Shown in pieces: positions 16,078-23,990 of a stretch of DNA of 38,064 nt; the first letter of the stretch is position 1, and every line of letters begins with the position of its first letter. The DNA is taken from positions 1-38,064 of the forward strand of contig JAZQWC010000003.1 of assembly GCA_045632125.1 (NCBI GenBank). The letters are read 5' to 3'. The notes beneath the pieces are model-generated. The model searched no databases. It saw nothing but the letters and a program-made list of their open reading frames with translations, and was not told the DNA's origin. The translations under genes and the position numbers were made by a program. This stretch comes from CALWPV01 sp045632125 (lineage in GTDB: Bacteria; Bacillota; Clostridia; Lachnospirales; Bianqueaceae).

Positions 16078-18081
16078 TTAACCCATACTGCTCAGTGCCG
16101 GTTTTACCTTCACTTTCTTACTGCTGTCGATACTCATTTTGATCACTACGGCTGTAAAGATCATGATTACCAGCAGGCCACCCAAGGCCGCACCCACATT
16201 CAGTTCCGCAGGATCCATAATCAGCATTCCAACCGTGTACACTAAATAGGAAACCGTATAACCAATACCCAACTGCATCACCAAACCACCCCACAGCCAC
16301 TTAGTACTCTTCATCTCTGCATTCATTGCGCCAATGGCTGCAAAGCAAGGCGGGGTATACATATTAAACATCAGATACGCCAATGCCGCCGCCTTCGTAA
16401 TCGCCATCACACCGGCCACCTCTGCACCAGCCCCCTCCAGCATCGCCAATTCTTCCGTATCGATCAGATTATCAAGACCTACAAAGCAAACCGCTAGGGT
16501 ACCTACCACATTTTCTTTTGCAATGAAGCCGGTGATAGCCGCGGCAGCTAGCTGCCAAGAAAGGACGCCCACAATGGGGAAAAGCACATAGGAAAAAGGG
16601 GCTGCGATACTAGCAAGAATGGACTGATCTGCAGACTCAGCCACTGTAAAGCTCCATGTAAAGGTCTGCATCAGCTGTACGATCATGTTGCATAGCAGAA
16701 TAATAGTGGCAGCCTTGAGTACATAAGCCCAACCACGGGCGAACATGATTTTAAATGCATTCCAAAGAGAAGGTAGCTTATACTCAGCCAGTTCAATAAT
16801 AAAGAAGGATTTTCTTGCCTTATATCCAGTAATCTTATTCACCAGCAGAGCACCCAAAAAGATCAGTGCGATACCGGACAGATACATCAAGGTGCTGACC
16901 CAGCCGGCATCGTTAAAAAAGGCACCGGCAAACAGAGCGATAACAGGGATCTTTGCACCACAAGGTACAAAGGGAGCCAGCATGGCAGTGGCTCTTCTTT
17001 CTCTCTCATCACGGATAGTACGACTCGCCATGATACCAGGCACTGCACAGCCTATGGTCATAACAAAGGGAATGACGGATCTACCGGAGAGTCCTACTTT
17101 TTTAAAGATAGGATCCAAAACAACTGCTACACGGGACATATAGCCACAATCCTCCAACAGAGCGATCAGGAAGTACATTACCATAACCAAAGGTAGAAAG
17201 CCTACCACAGCCACCACACCGCCAATCACGCCATCCACCAGAACGGCTGAAACAAGGGGATTCGCCTCCGCAAAGAATTCACCGACCCAAGCCTGGAAGC
17301 TTTCCAGCCAGCCTACCATCACATCGGCAATAGGTGTACCCACCCAAACCTGAGAGATCTGGAACACCAAAAACATAATTACGGAAAAGATTGGAATTCC
17401 CAGCCATTTATTAGTCAGAATCTCATCAATCTTGTCTCCCACACGGAAGTCTCTGCTCAGTACCTGACGCGTTTCGATCTCTTTCACAATCTGATTCACA
17501 AAGGCAAAGCGCTTTCGATCTTCTGCCTGTACTGCTGCTCTATCTGTTAGGTCCACGTCAGCTTGGCGGTAGGGAGCCCTCTGACTCTTGCCTACCTGAT
17601 TTAAGGCAGCAGCCATCAATGTTTTTAGGCCTTCGGCCGAAGTAGAAACGGTTTTTACCACCGGACATTTAAGCTTTTCTGCCAAGGCCTTTTCATCAAT
17701 GTAATTGCCTTTTTTCTCATTTAAATCGCTCTTGTTGAGGGCTACCACCATGGGAATTCCCAGCTCCAACAGTTGTGTCGTGAAAAACAAGCTACGACTG
17801 AGATTCTCCGCATCCACAATATTGATGATTACATCAGGCTTTTCATTTTTCACATACGAACTGGTGATGCTTTCCTCACTGGTAAAGGGAGACATAGAAT
17901 AGGCGCCCGGCAGGTCCACAGCTATTATCTGCGCTGCACCGGTATAAATTTTCTTGATTGTCTCTTCCTTTTTATCCACGGTAACACCGGCCCAGTTTCC
18001 TACAGTTTCATTGCTTCCGGTTATAGCATTAAACATTGTGGTTTTCCCTGAATTTGGGTTACCAGCTAATGCAATTCTCAT
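16078..18081 (-). CDS. feoB: ferrous iron transport protein B
   Basis: A 667-residue inner-membrane Fe(II) transporter with an N-terminal G-protein domain. G1 is GNPNSGKT (7-14), G3 DLPG (56-59) and G4 NKSD (116-119). Two nucleoside-recognition/Gate regions (GVIGGVVAVVGFLPLV and the later ITGFIAKENVVGTLAV) with the SGRSVIPFVMTIGCAVPGIM core follow. A longer reading starts 24 bases earlier, but AAGGAGG is placed 9 bases before the ATG at 18081 and the family starts MxxALAGNPNxGKT. Expected to be co-transcribed with feoA and the small downstream protein. Confidence 0.95.
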   Translation of the reverse strand: MRIALAGNPNSGKTTMFNAITGSNETVGNWAGVTVDKKEETIKKIYTGAAQIIAVDLPGAYSMSPFTSEESITSSYVKNEKPDVIINIVDAENLSRSLFFTTQLLELGIPMVVALNKSDLNEKKGNYIDEKALAEKLKCPVVKTVSTSAEGLKTLMAAALNQVGKSQRAPYRQADVDLTDRAAVQAEDRKRFAFVNQIVKEIETRQVLSRDFRVGDKIDEILTNKWLGIPIFSVIMFLVFQISQVWVGTPIADVMVGWLESFQAWVGEFFAEANPLVSAVLVDGVIGGVVAVVGFLPLVMVMYFLIALLEDCGYMSRVAVVLDPIFKKVGLSGRSVIPFVMTIGCAVPGIMASRTIRDERERRATAMLAPFVPCGAKIPVIALFAGAFFNDAGWVSTLMYLSGIALIFLGALLVNKITGYKARKSFFIIELAEYKLPSLWNAFKIMFARGWAYVLKAATIILLCNMIVQLMQTFTWSFTVAESADQSILASIAAPFSYVLFPIVGVLSWQLAAAAITGFIAKENVVGTLAVCFVGLDNLIDTEELAMLEGAGAEVAGVMAITKAAALAYLMFNMYTPPCFAAIGAMNAEMKSTKWLWGGLVMQLGIGYTVSYLVYTVGMLIMDPAELNVGAALGGLLVIMIFTAVVIKMSIDSSKKVKVKPALSSMG

Positions 18082-18128
18082 TTTGGAGATCCTCCTTATA
18101 TACATTCTGATGATTATATCGTCTAGCG

Positions 18129-18146
18129 GTTAGTTAGTTCTAACTC
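18129..18146. promoter_or_regulatory. third AGTTAG-type palindrome, between feoA and feoB
   Basis: The core AGTTAG-TT-CTAACT is the same half-site as in the two palindromes at the feoA promoter. On the minus strand a TATAAT lies about 20 bases further on toward feoB, so a secondary regulated feoB promoter is possible, though no clear -35 is seen. Confidence 0.45.
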
Positions 18147-18165
18147 CAAGGCTAAAAAATAAATT

Positions 18166-18378
18166 TTATACAACGATTGCTTCTGCCAAATCCTTATCAA
18201 TACTGTAACGTCCATCTTTAATGGAAACGGTACAACCACTTCTGCGATGGGCTACTACCGTGATCGGTTCACCGCTGTAGCATCCCAGCGAGAACAGGAA
18301 CGCATTTAATTCTTCGTCGTTTGTATTGATTTGTTGAATGATATATTCTTTTCCTTTTTCTGCTTTTCTTAATGTCAT
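18166..18378 (-). CDS. feoA: ferrous iron transport protein A
   Basis: A 70-residue SH3-like cytosolic protein that supports FeoB. It contains FLFSLGCYSGEPITVV, the loop signature in FeoA, and ends in GRYSIDKDLAEAIVV. A start five codons upstream (18393) is open, but it lacks a ribosome binding site, whereas GGCGGTG stands 6-7 bases before the ATG at 18378 and the family normally begins MTLxxA. The gap to feoB is 84 bases, unusually long for this pair, and holds an operator-like palindrome. Confidence 0.88.
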   Translation of the reverse strand: MTLRKAEKGKEYIIQQINTNDEELNAFLFSLGCYSGEPITVVAHRRSGCTVSIKDGRYSIDKDLAEAIVV

Positions 18379-18408
18379 ATGCTTCACCGCCATACTTTAT
18401 GATTGATA

Positions 18409-18467
18409 GAGTAAGTTATAACTAACTCCTTTGCTAATAAAAAGAGTTACTCACAACTAACTCTTTT
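18409..18467. promoter_or_regulatory. tandem operator-like palindromes in the feoA leader
   Basis: Two 20-base sites read on the minus strand as GAGTTAGTTATAACTTACTC (18409-18428) and GAGTTAGTTGTGAGTAACTC (18444-18463); 16 of 20 positions agree. Both lie between the -10 and the feoA start, where a bound repressor would block transcription. The half-site resembles those of DtxR/IdeR-type metal repressors. The second site is also a perfect 10-bp hairpin (18440-18449 with 18458-18467) followed by TTATT on the minus strand, so an attenuator role cannot be excluded. Confidence 0.6.
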
Positions 18468-18470
18468 GTA

Positions 18471-18499
18471 AGTATACTCAGCTTTCCATGATTTGTCAA
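18471..18499 (-). promoter_or_regulatory. feo operon promoter
   Basis: Minus-strand -35 TTGACA (18494-18499), 17-base spacer, -10 TATACT (18471-18476). Near-consensus strength fits an operon that is kept off by a repressor and fully expressed on iron limitation. Confidence 0.85.
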
Positions 18500-18516
18500 T
18501 ACTTTTTCTAAATTTT

Positions 18517-18564
18517 ACAAACAAAAAGTCCGTGTTTGTGTTCCAGCGGACTACAACCACGGAC
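18517..18564 (-). terminator. terminator of the paaK-ACT operon
   Basis: Arms GTCCGTG (18558-18564, read on minus) and CACGGAC (18528-18534), with a 23-nt loop, then TTTTTGTTTG on the minus strand. Confidence 0.7.
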
Positions 18565-18587
18565 CTTGATTACAACTTACTCATCGC

Positions 18588-19019
18588 TTACAGCTTATTC
18601 ACATCAGCCTTAGTAATAATATGGAACCCGGTCTCTTCCAAAGTGGTTTCGGCCAGTTCATTATCCTCCACTCGGATTACCACATAAGCATGCTTTTCGG
18701 TACGAGCCATGAAGGCATACATATATTCCACGTTGATGTTCTTATCGTCCAGCACTCTCAGCACAGCTGAAAGCTTACCGGGCGCATCGCCGATCTTCAC
18801 ACCCACAACTTCGGTCACCTTCAGCAAATATCCGGCATCGGTCAGTGCTTTAACTGCTGCTTCCTCATCGTTTACGATCAAACGAAGGATACCAAAGGCT
18901 TCGGTTTCTGCAATGGAAAGAGCTCGCAGATTAATATTATTTTTTGAAAGGATCTCCGTGATCGAAACAACGGTGCCCTGCTTGTTTTCAACAAATACGG
19001 TTAACTGTTTGATAGCCAT
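18588..19019 (-). CDS. tandem ACT-domain protein
   Basis: A 143-residue protein made of two ACT domains (about 4-66 and 70-135), the amino-acid-sensing fold. Recognisable strands are QLTVFVENKQGTVVSITEIL and KIGDAPGKLSAVLRVLDDKNI. It has no catalytic domain. It follows the phenylacetate-CoA ligase gene by 18 bases, with AAGGGAG before the ATG, a pairing common in Clostridia. It probably senses an aromatic amino acid or related acid and adjusts aryl-acid metabolism; the ligand is not visible in sequence. Confidence 0.88.
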   Translation of the reverse strand: MAIKQLTVFVENKQGTVVSITEILSKNNINLRALSIAETEAFGILRLIVNDEEAAVKALTDAGYLLKVTEVVGVKIGDAPGKLSAVLRVLDDKNINVEYMYAFMARTEKHAYVVIRVEDNELAETTLEETGFHIITKADVNKL

Positions 19020-19037
19020 GATAGTTTCTCCCTTCTA

Positions 19038-20345
19038 TTAGATCAGTTTTCTTTTATCCACAACACGAACGGCTTTACCTTCACTTCGTGCAATAGACTT
19101 AGGTGCAACAAGATGAACTGCAGGATTGATACCCAGCATATCCTTCATTGCATTCGCCAGTTGTCTTTCCATGGCGATGATCTCACCCACTTTATCGGTG
19201 AACTTCTCAGGAGTCATTTCTACATTTACTTCGAAGGTATCGGTATTCTTCACGCGATCCACTACAATCTGGTAGTTGGGCTCATAACCTTCCTTCAGCA
19301 GTACGGTTTCGATCTGGCTGGGGAATACATTTACGCCGCGGATAATCAGCATGTCATCGGTACGACCCATGGGCTTAGCCATCTTGATCAGGGTACGGCC
19401 GCAGGAGCATTTCTCACGGGACAGTACGCAGATGTCGCGGGTGCGGTAACGTAGCAACGGGAATGCTTCTTTATCCAAAGAAGTGAATACCAGCTCGCCC
19501 TTGCTGCCCTCAGGAAGCACTTCTCCCGTATCCGGATCGATAATTTCAGCATAGAAATGATCTTCATTAATATGCATACCGTTCTGTTCGGAACATTCGA
19601 AGGCAACACCGGGGCCGATGGTCTCGGTCAAGCCGTAAATATCATAAGCTTTGATTCCCAAGGTTTCTTCAATATTATGACGCATCTCTTCGGTCCAAGG
19701 CTCTGCGCCGAAAATACCGGCTCTCAACGGAATGTCTTCCGGCTTGTAACCCTGTTCTTTCAAAGTTTCACCAATATATGCAGCATAGGAAGGAGTACAG
19801 CAGAGAATGGTTGCCTGCAGATCCATCATGAACTGGATCTGACGGTCGGTACTGCCGGAGGACATGGGCAGGGTCAAGCAGCCCACACGATGGGAACCAC
19901 CGTTCAAACCGAAGCCGCCGGTGAACAGGCCGTAACCATATGCCACCTGACAAACGTCTTTCTTGCTGCCGCCGGTTGCCACAATGGCACGGGCACAGCA
20001 GTCTTCCCACAAATCAATATCATTCTGTGTATAGAAAGCAACTACTCGACGACCGGTGGTGCCGGAAGTGGAATGGATTCGCACGCAATTTTCCAAAGGA
20101 GTTGCCAAAAGTCCGTAGGGGTATGCATCACGCAGATCAGCCTTGCTCAGGAAGGGCAGTTTATGCAGATCGTCGATGCTCTGAATATCTTCGGGTTTTA
20201 CACCCTTTTTATCCATTAAATCACGATAGTATGCTACGTTTTCGTAAACATGCTTTACCTGCTTCACCAGTTTTTCGGACTGCAGTTTTTTCATTTCCTC
20301 GCGCGGCATTGTTTCAATATCTTTTTGATAGTAATTCTGTGCCAT
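19038..20345 (-). CDS. paaK: phenylacetate-CoA ligase
   Basis: A 435-residue AMP-forming aryl-acid:CoA ligase of the ANL superfamily. It has the P-loop-like HSTSGTTGRRV (91-101), YGLTETIGPGVAFEC (237 on), the LLRYRTRD hinge aspartate region and a C-terminal domain with MGRTDDMLIIRGVNVFPSQIE. Family members in anaerobes activate phenylacetate or indoleacetate. An upstream start 15 codons earlier lies within the leader; AAAGGATGG before the ATG at 20345 supports the start used. Control by a Phe-type T-box upstream points to phenylalanine-derived substrate, either using or making phenylacetate. Confidence 0.9.
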   Translation of the reverse strand: MAQNYYQKDIETMPREEMKKLQSEKLVKQVKHVYENVAYYRDLMDKKGVKPEDIQSIDDLHKLPFLSKADLRDAYPYGLLATPLENCVRIHSTSGTTGRRVVAFYTQNDIDLWEDCCARAIVATGGSKKDVCQVAYGYGLFTGGFGLNGGSHRVGCLTLPMSSGSTDRQIQFMMDLQATILCCTPSYAAYIGETLKEQGYKPEDIPLRAGIFGAEPWTEEMRHNIEETLGIKAYDIYGLTETIGPGVAFECSEQNGMHINEDHFYAEIIDPDTGEVLPEGSKGELVFTSLDKEAFPLLRYRTRDICVLSREKCSCGRTLIKMAKPMGRTDDMLIIRGVNVFPSQIETVLLKEGYEPNYQIVVDRVKNTDTFEVNVEMTPEKFTDKVGEIIAMERQLANAMKDMLGINPAVHLVAPKSIARSEGKAVRVVDKRKLI

Positions 20346-20720
20346 TTTGTGACCATCCTTTCTGTTTACCTGAGTTTCCAGGTCATTCAATAAAACTTCG
20401 GATCGTGGAGGAAACCAATAAAAAAGTCCTCCGCATTCCGATAGAGAATACAGAGGACGAGAAATCGTTGATCCCGTGGTACCACCTCAGTTCGCCACCA
20501 TTTCGCAACAGCGGCCTTGTCGGGTACTAACATACCCTAGTTCTATGACGGGAACTCCCGTTGCATCCTACTAAAGATCTCTCTTATTCAGTGCACTGCT
20601 AACAGAAGGAATTCGAGAAGGACGCCCCCTTTGCCTCGCACCAACCGGCAACTCTCTCCAGGTTCTTTCCAGCCTACTAGTTTCTGCTCATCGCATTTGA
20701 TTTAGTCCTTTTTTGAACTT
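20346..20720 (-). ncRNA. T-box leader, specifier UUC (Phe)
   Basis: The roughly 375-nt leader of paaK has the T-box elements. The T-box sequence (20475-20489) reads TGAGGTGGTACCACG; its UGGU would pair with an ACCA tRNA end, consistent with a discriminator A. In stem I, CAGAA pairs with TTCTG around an internal loop with AGTA on the 5' side and GAATTCC on the 3' side, giving UUC at 20609-20611 as specifier codon, hence tRNA-Phe (anticodon GAA). The GGTTGGTG apical region is also present. Uncharged tRNA-Phe would allow read-through into paaK and the ACT gene. Confidence 0.88.
20420..20458 (-). terminator. T-box-controlled terminator
   Basis: Arms GTCCTC (20453-20458) and GAGGAC (20426-20431) with TTTTTT at 20420-20425, read on the minus strand. 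It lies just after the T-box sequence, as in regulated leaders of this class. Confidence 0.85.
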
Positions 20721-20726
20721 GTGTGT

Positions 20727-20755
20727 ACTTTACCACTACAAAGTGAAAAAGTCAA
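20727..20755 (-). promoter_or_regulatory. promoter of the T-box/paaK transcript
   Basis: Minus-strand -35 TTGACT (20750-20755), 17-base spacer, -10 TAAAGT (20727-20732). Confidence 0.7.
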
Positions 20756-20783
20756 GCAATTTTTCAAACTTTTTTTCTTATGT

Positions 20784-20998
20784 AAAACCCCCAGAATGCC
20801 GGTCCTGGTCTTTTGATCCCTAGCGTCTCGCTAGGTGGGTGTCCGCAGTGTATGCTCAGCCTTCCCCCGCCTGAAACCCGAAGGTTTTACAGGAATTAGC
20901 TTGGGGCCTGACATCACATACTATACATGGTAGGATTCCCTTATTCATGGTGTAGGTTCAAAATAACAGGTTATCGAACATCCCAGGAAGATTTTCAT
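20784..20998 (-). ncRNA. ssrS: 6S RNA
   Basis: No protein fits here. Read on the minus strand the segment closes on itself: CCTGGGATG near the 5' end pairs (with wobbles) with CATTCTGGG near the 3' end, and a long internal region with GAACCTACACC and GGCTGAGCATACACTGCGGACACCCACCT lies between, as in Clostridia 6S RNAs. Length, about 215 nt, fits. B. subtilis 6S-1 also lies beside rarA (yrvN), so synteny agrees. 6S RNA binds housekeeping RNA polymerase by imitating an open promoter. Ends are estimated from the promoter and closing stem. Confidence 0.7.
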
Positions 20999-21004
20999 GA
21001 ACTT

Positions 21005-21034
21005 ATTATACCTCAGACAATAAATTTAATTCAA
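21005..21034 (-). promoter_or_regulatory. 6S RNA promoter
   Basis: Minus-strand -35 TTGAAT (21029-21034), 18-base spacer, -10 TATAAT (21005-21010). A 12-base direct repeat AAGGTCTTGACA (plus strand, 21033-21044 and 21072-21083) overlaps and precedes the -35. Confidence 0.6.
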
Positions 21035-21144
21035 GGTCTTGACAGGAAATTTTGCTTAGAAAATCTTTCCAAAAGGTCTTGACAACCTTGGACAAGACTT
21101 CCGGTCGGGTCCTTTTTCGCCGCCCGCGTCGGCAGAAAATGACC

Positions 21145-22464
21145 TTATTGCTCGCCCTTCAGCCGTCCCAAATAATCGCGGATCGCCCGCTCGGTCTTGT
21201 TATCGCAAGGTTCATAATAGCGTGTACCCACCAGTTCATCGGGTAGATACTGCTGCGGCACATAATGGTTCGGATAGTCATGGGGATATTTGTAATCCAC
21301 GCCGTGCCCCAGTTTCGCACTGCCGCTGTAATGGGCATCGCGCAGGGGAGGCGGGATTTGGCCTACTTCCTTGGTGCGAATATCTTCCAGCGCTTTAAAT
21401 ATGGCTGTCCCGGCGGAGTTGGATTTAGGCGCGGTGGCCAGTACCAGTACGGCCTGGGCCAAATTCAAAGAACACTCAGGAAAGCCCACCTGCAAAGCGG
21501 CATCCACACAGCTTTTTACAATGGTAATAGCATTAGGATAGGCCAGGCCGATATCTTCAGAAGCAATCACCAGCAGACGACGGCAGATGGATTTCAGGTC
21601 GCCGCCTTCAATGAGCCGCGCCAAGTAATGAATGGCTGCATCAGGATCGCTGCCCCGAATCGACTTTTGAAAGGCGCTGAGCACATCGTAATGGGCATCT
21701 CCGTCTTTATCGTAGCGAAACGCCTTCTTTTGAATGCACTGCTGCGCGGTTTCCAGATCCAAGATGATCTTGCCCTCGCTGTTCATGGGGGTGGTGGTCA
21801 CGCCCAGTTCCACTGCGTTCAGCGCGGTACGGGCATCGCCGCCGGAAAGTTCCGCCAGAAAATCAATCGCCTCTTCGGTGATCTCAGCTTCGATATTGCC
21901 AAGACCCTTCACCGGATCCGTCATGGCACGGCGGATCAACTTTTTAATGTGTTCCTTTTGCAGGGGCTGCAGTTGGAAAATGCGGGAGCGGGAAAGCAGC
22001 GCGTTATTCACCTCGAAATAGGGATTCTCCGTGGTGGCGCCGATCAAGATCACAATGCCCTCTTCCACCGCCGGCAGCAGCGCATCCTGCTGGGCTTTGT
22101 TGAAGCGATGGATCTCATCGATGAACAGGATGGTGCGGGATCGATTCAGTCCCATGTTAGTGCGGGCCTGGGCGATCACATTTTCAATGTCTTTTTTACC
22201 GGCGGTTACCGCATTCAGCTGGCTGAAGTTCGCCTTTGTGGTATTGGCAATGATCCGAGCCAGAGTGGTTTTGCCGGTACCGGGCGGTCCGTAAAAAATG
22301 ACCGATCCCAGCTGGTCGGCCTGAATGGCACGGTGCAGCAAAGTGCCCTTACCTACTATATGCTCCTGACCTACAAAATCTTCCAGTGTTTCCGGTCGCA
22401 TACGGTAGGCCAACGGACTGGATTTTTTCAGTTCGTTTTGGGCATTATATTCAAAAAGGTCCAT
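21145..22464 (-). CDS. rarA: replication-associated recombination protein A
   Basis: A 439-residue AAA+ ATPase of the RarA/MgsA/WRNIP1 family acting at stalled replication forks. Walker A GPPGTGKT is at 59-66 and Walker B DEIH at 116-119; a sensor/arginine-finger region ENPYFEVNNALLSRSRIF and the C-terminal tetramerisation domain (GHGVDYKYPHDYPNHYVPQQYLPDELVG) follow. Full length for the family. AGGAGG precedes the ATG by 6 bases. It is a single-gene unit with its own promoter, divergent from lysA. No convincing U-run terminator follows; the GC-rich hairpin after the stop is followed by A, not T. Confidence 0.95.
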   Translation of the reverse strand: MDLFEYNAQNELKKSSPLAYRMRPETLEDFVGQEHIVGKGTLLHRAIQADQLGSVIFYGPPGTGKTTLARIIANTTKANFSQLNAVTAGKKDIENVIAQARTNMGLNRSRTILFIDEIHRFNKAQQDALLPAVEEGIVILIGATTENPYFEVNNALLSRSRIFQLQPLQKEHIKKLIRRAMTDPVKGLGNIEAEITEEAIDFLAELSGGDARTALNAVELGVTTTPMNSEGKIILDLETAQQCIQKKAFRYDKDGDAHYDVLSAFQKSIRGSDPDAAIHYLARLIEGGDLKSICRRLLVIASEDIGLAYPNAITIVKSCVDAALQVGFPECSLNLAQAVLVLATAPKSNSAGTAIFKALEDIRTKEVGQIPPPLRDAHYSGSAKLGHGVDYKYPHDYPNHYVPQQYLPDELVGTRYYEPCDNKTERAIRDYLGRLKGEQ

Positions 22465-22495
22465 ATGGTCCCTCCTATCAATATTCTAGGTTATC

Positions 22496-22524
22496 AGTAT
22501 ACATCATTCCTCGACTTATGTCAC
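22496..22524 (-). promoter_or_regulatory. rarA promoter
   Basis: Minus-strand -35 GTGACA (22519-22524), 17-base spacer, -10 TATACT (22496-22501), about 30 bases before rarA. Confidence 0.65.
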
Positions 22525-22545
22525 CTTTTTTCCAGAAATTTAGAC

Positions 22546-22574
22546 TTTACAATTTTTTCGTCCGACTGTATAAT
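22546..22574 (+). promoter_or_regulatory. lysA promoter
   Basis: Plus-strand -35 TTTACA (22546-22551), 17-base spacer, -10 TATAAT (22569-22574). The transcript carries a leader of about 65 bases with a small TTGCGC-GCT-GCGCAA hairpin (22609-22623). Confidence 0.75.
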
Positions 22575-22646
22575 AATTTTGTTATATTTATAAGCCATCG
22601 TCAGCGTTTTGCGCGCTGCGCAATCTATATAAGAAAAGGAACTATT

Positions 22647-23861
22647 ATGAAGGATACCAACTTTTTTGAAGGTCTTTGCCCCTTCCAACTTGTGGAAGAA
22701 TACGGCAGCCCCATTTATGTATACAATGAGCGTGTGTTCCGCACCCGCTGCCGCGAAATGGCCAACCTGGTGACCTACCCGAACTTTAAGGTCAACTACA
22801 GCGTTAAGGCTAACAGTAACCTGACTTTGCTGAAGATCGCTCGCGAGGAGGGTCTGTGTGCCGATGCCATGTCCCCCGGTGAGATCTACGTGGAGCGTCA
22901 GGCCGGCTATACGCCCGATGAGATCTTCTACATCAGCAACAACGTATCTGCCGAAGAAATGGCTTACGCCGTTGAACAGGGCATCATCGTCAGCATCGAC
23001 TCCGTTTCTCAGCTGGAGACCTTCGGTCAGCACTTTCCCGGCAAACCCGTGTGCATTCGTGTGAACTCCGGTGTAGGTGCCGGTCACAGTGCTAAGGTCG
23101 TTACCGGCGGCAAGAAAACCAAGTTCGCTATCTATCCTGAATTGTTTGGTCAAGTTAAAGAGATCATTGCTAAATACGACTTGAAACTGGTGGGTATCAA
23201 CCAACACATCGGTTCCTTCTTCTTAGAAGAAGAGCCCTATCTGGAGGGTGTTCGCTCTTTGCTGAAGATCGCCTACACCTTCCCGAATCTGGAATTCATC
23301 GATCTGGGTGGCGGCTTTGGTATGCCCTACGAAGAGTCTCAGAACCGTTTGGATCTGAAATCTCTGGGCAGCAAGCTGGACCCCCTGCTCTACGACTTCG
23401 CCCGCACCTATGGCAAGGAAGTTCTGTTCAAGATCGAACCCGGCCGTTACCTTGCTGCTGAATGCAGTGTCATTTTGGGTACCGTGCATGCCGTAAAGGA
23501 AAACTACGGCAATCTGTACTGCGGCACCGATGTGGGCTTCAATGTTCTGGCCCGCCCCATGATGTACGACTCCTACCACGAGATCGAGATCCTGTCCAAG
23601 GAACCCTGTATCGAGCGTAAGTCCTACACCGTTGTGGGTAATATTTGCGAATCCGGCGACATTTTGGCTCATGATCGCATGCTGCCCGCCATGCGAAAAA
23701 ATGACCTGGTCTGCATCCACGACGCCGGCGCCTACGGATACAGTATGGCCTCCAATTATAACAACCGACTGCGCCCGGCAGAGGTTTTGATCACCGAAGC
23801 TGGTGAGCACAAGCTGATCCGCAGACGAGATACTTTAGAAGATTTGATGAGGAATTTCTAA
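22647..23861 (+). CDS. lysA: diaminopimelate decarboxylase
   Basis: A 404-residue PLP enzyme of fold type III catalysing the last step of lysine synthesis, meso-diaminopimelate to L-lysine. The Schiff-base lysine is K54 in NYSVKANSN; HIGSFF, FIDLGGGFGMPY, EPGRYLAAECSVILG and the active-site CESGD motif are in the normal order. The frame is open 260 bases further upstream, but that part overlaps the promoter and the divergent rarA gene; AAAGGA lies before the ATG at 22647. Carboxynorspermidine decarboxylase is the main alternative, less likely given the motifs. It is a single-gene unit. Confidence 0.88.
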   Translation: MKDTNFFEGLCPFQLVEEYGSPIYVYNERVFRTRCREMANLVTYPNFKVNYSVKANSNLTLLKIAREEGLCADAMSPGEIYVERQAGYTPDEIFYISNNVSAEEMAYAVEQGIIVSIDSVSQLETFGQHFPGKPVCIRVNSGVGAGHSAKVVTGGKKTKFAIYPELFGQVKEIIAKYDLKLVGINQHIGSFFLEEEPYLEGVRSLLKIAYTFPNLEFIDLGGGFGMPYEESQNRLDLKSLGSKLDPLLYDFARTYGKEVLFKIEPGRYLAAECSVILGTVHAVKENYGNLYCGTDVGFNVLARPMMYDSYHEIEILSKEPCIERKSYTVVGNICESGDILAHDRMLPAMRKNDLVCIHDAGAYGYSMASNYNNRLRPAEVLITEAGEHKLIRRRDTLEDLMRNF

Positions 23862-23869
23862 TAGGAAAC

Positions 23870-23930
23870 TCAAACCGCCCTGAGGCAACTACAGTAAATA
23901 CGTTCAAACCTCCCTCAAGCAACTACAGTG
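23870..23930. repeat. 27-bp imperfect direct repeat after lysA
   Basis: 23870-23896 and 23904-23930 agree at 23 of 27 positions; both carry TCAAACC at the start and GCAACTACAGT near the end. Only the second copy has a complementary partner and forms the terminator stem. Confidence 0.6.
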
Positions 23931-23960
23931 GTATGTTACTTGAGGGAGGTTTTCACTTTT
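23906..23960 (+). terminator. lysA terminator
   Basis: Perfect 14-bp arms AAACCTCCCTCAAG (23906-23919) and CTTGAGGGAGGTTT (23939-23952), then TCACTTTT. It separates lysA from the convergent HAD gene. Confidence 0.8.
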
Positions 23961-23990
23961 ATCTGCTTTTGACCACAGATGTCAATCGCT

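Noticed and set aside
20784..20998. SRP RNA or tmRNA
   Set aside because: The SRP GGAAGGA-type apical loop and tmRNA tRNA-like ends are not seen; the closing stem and neighbours favour 6S RNA.
21100..21144. rarA terminator at a GC-rich hairpin
   Set aside because: A stem is possible but is followed by A residues on the minus strand, not T.
22386..22646. N-terminal extension of LysA
   Set aside because: Overlaps the divergent rarA start and the lysA promoter; a proper ribosome binding site lies before 22647.
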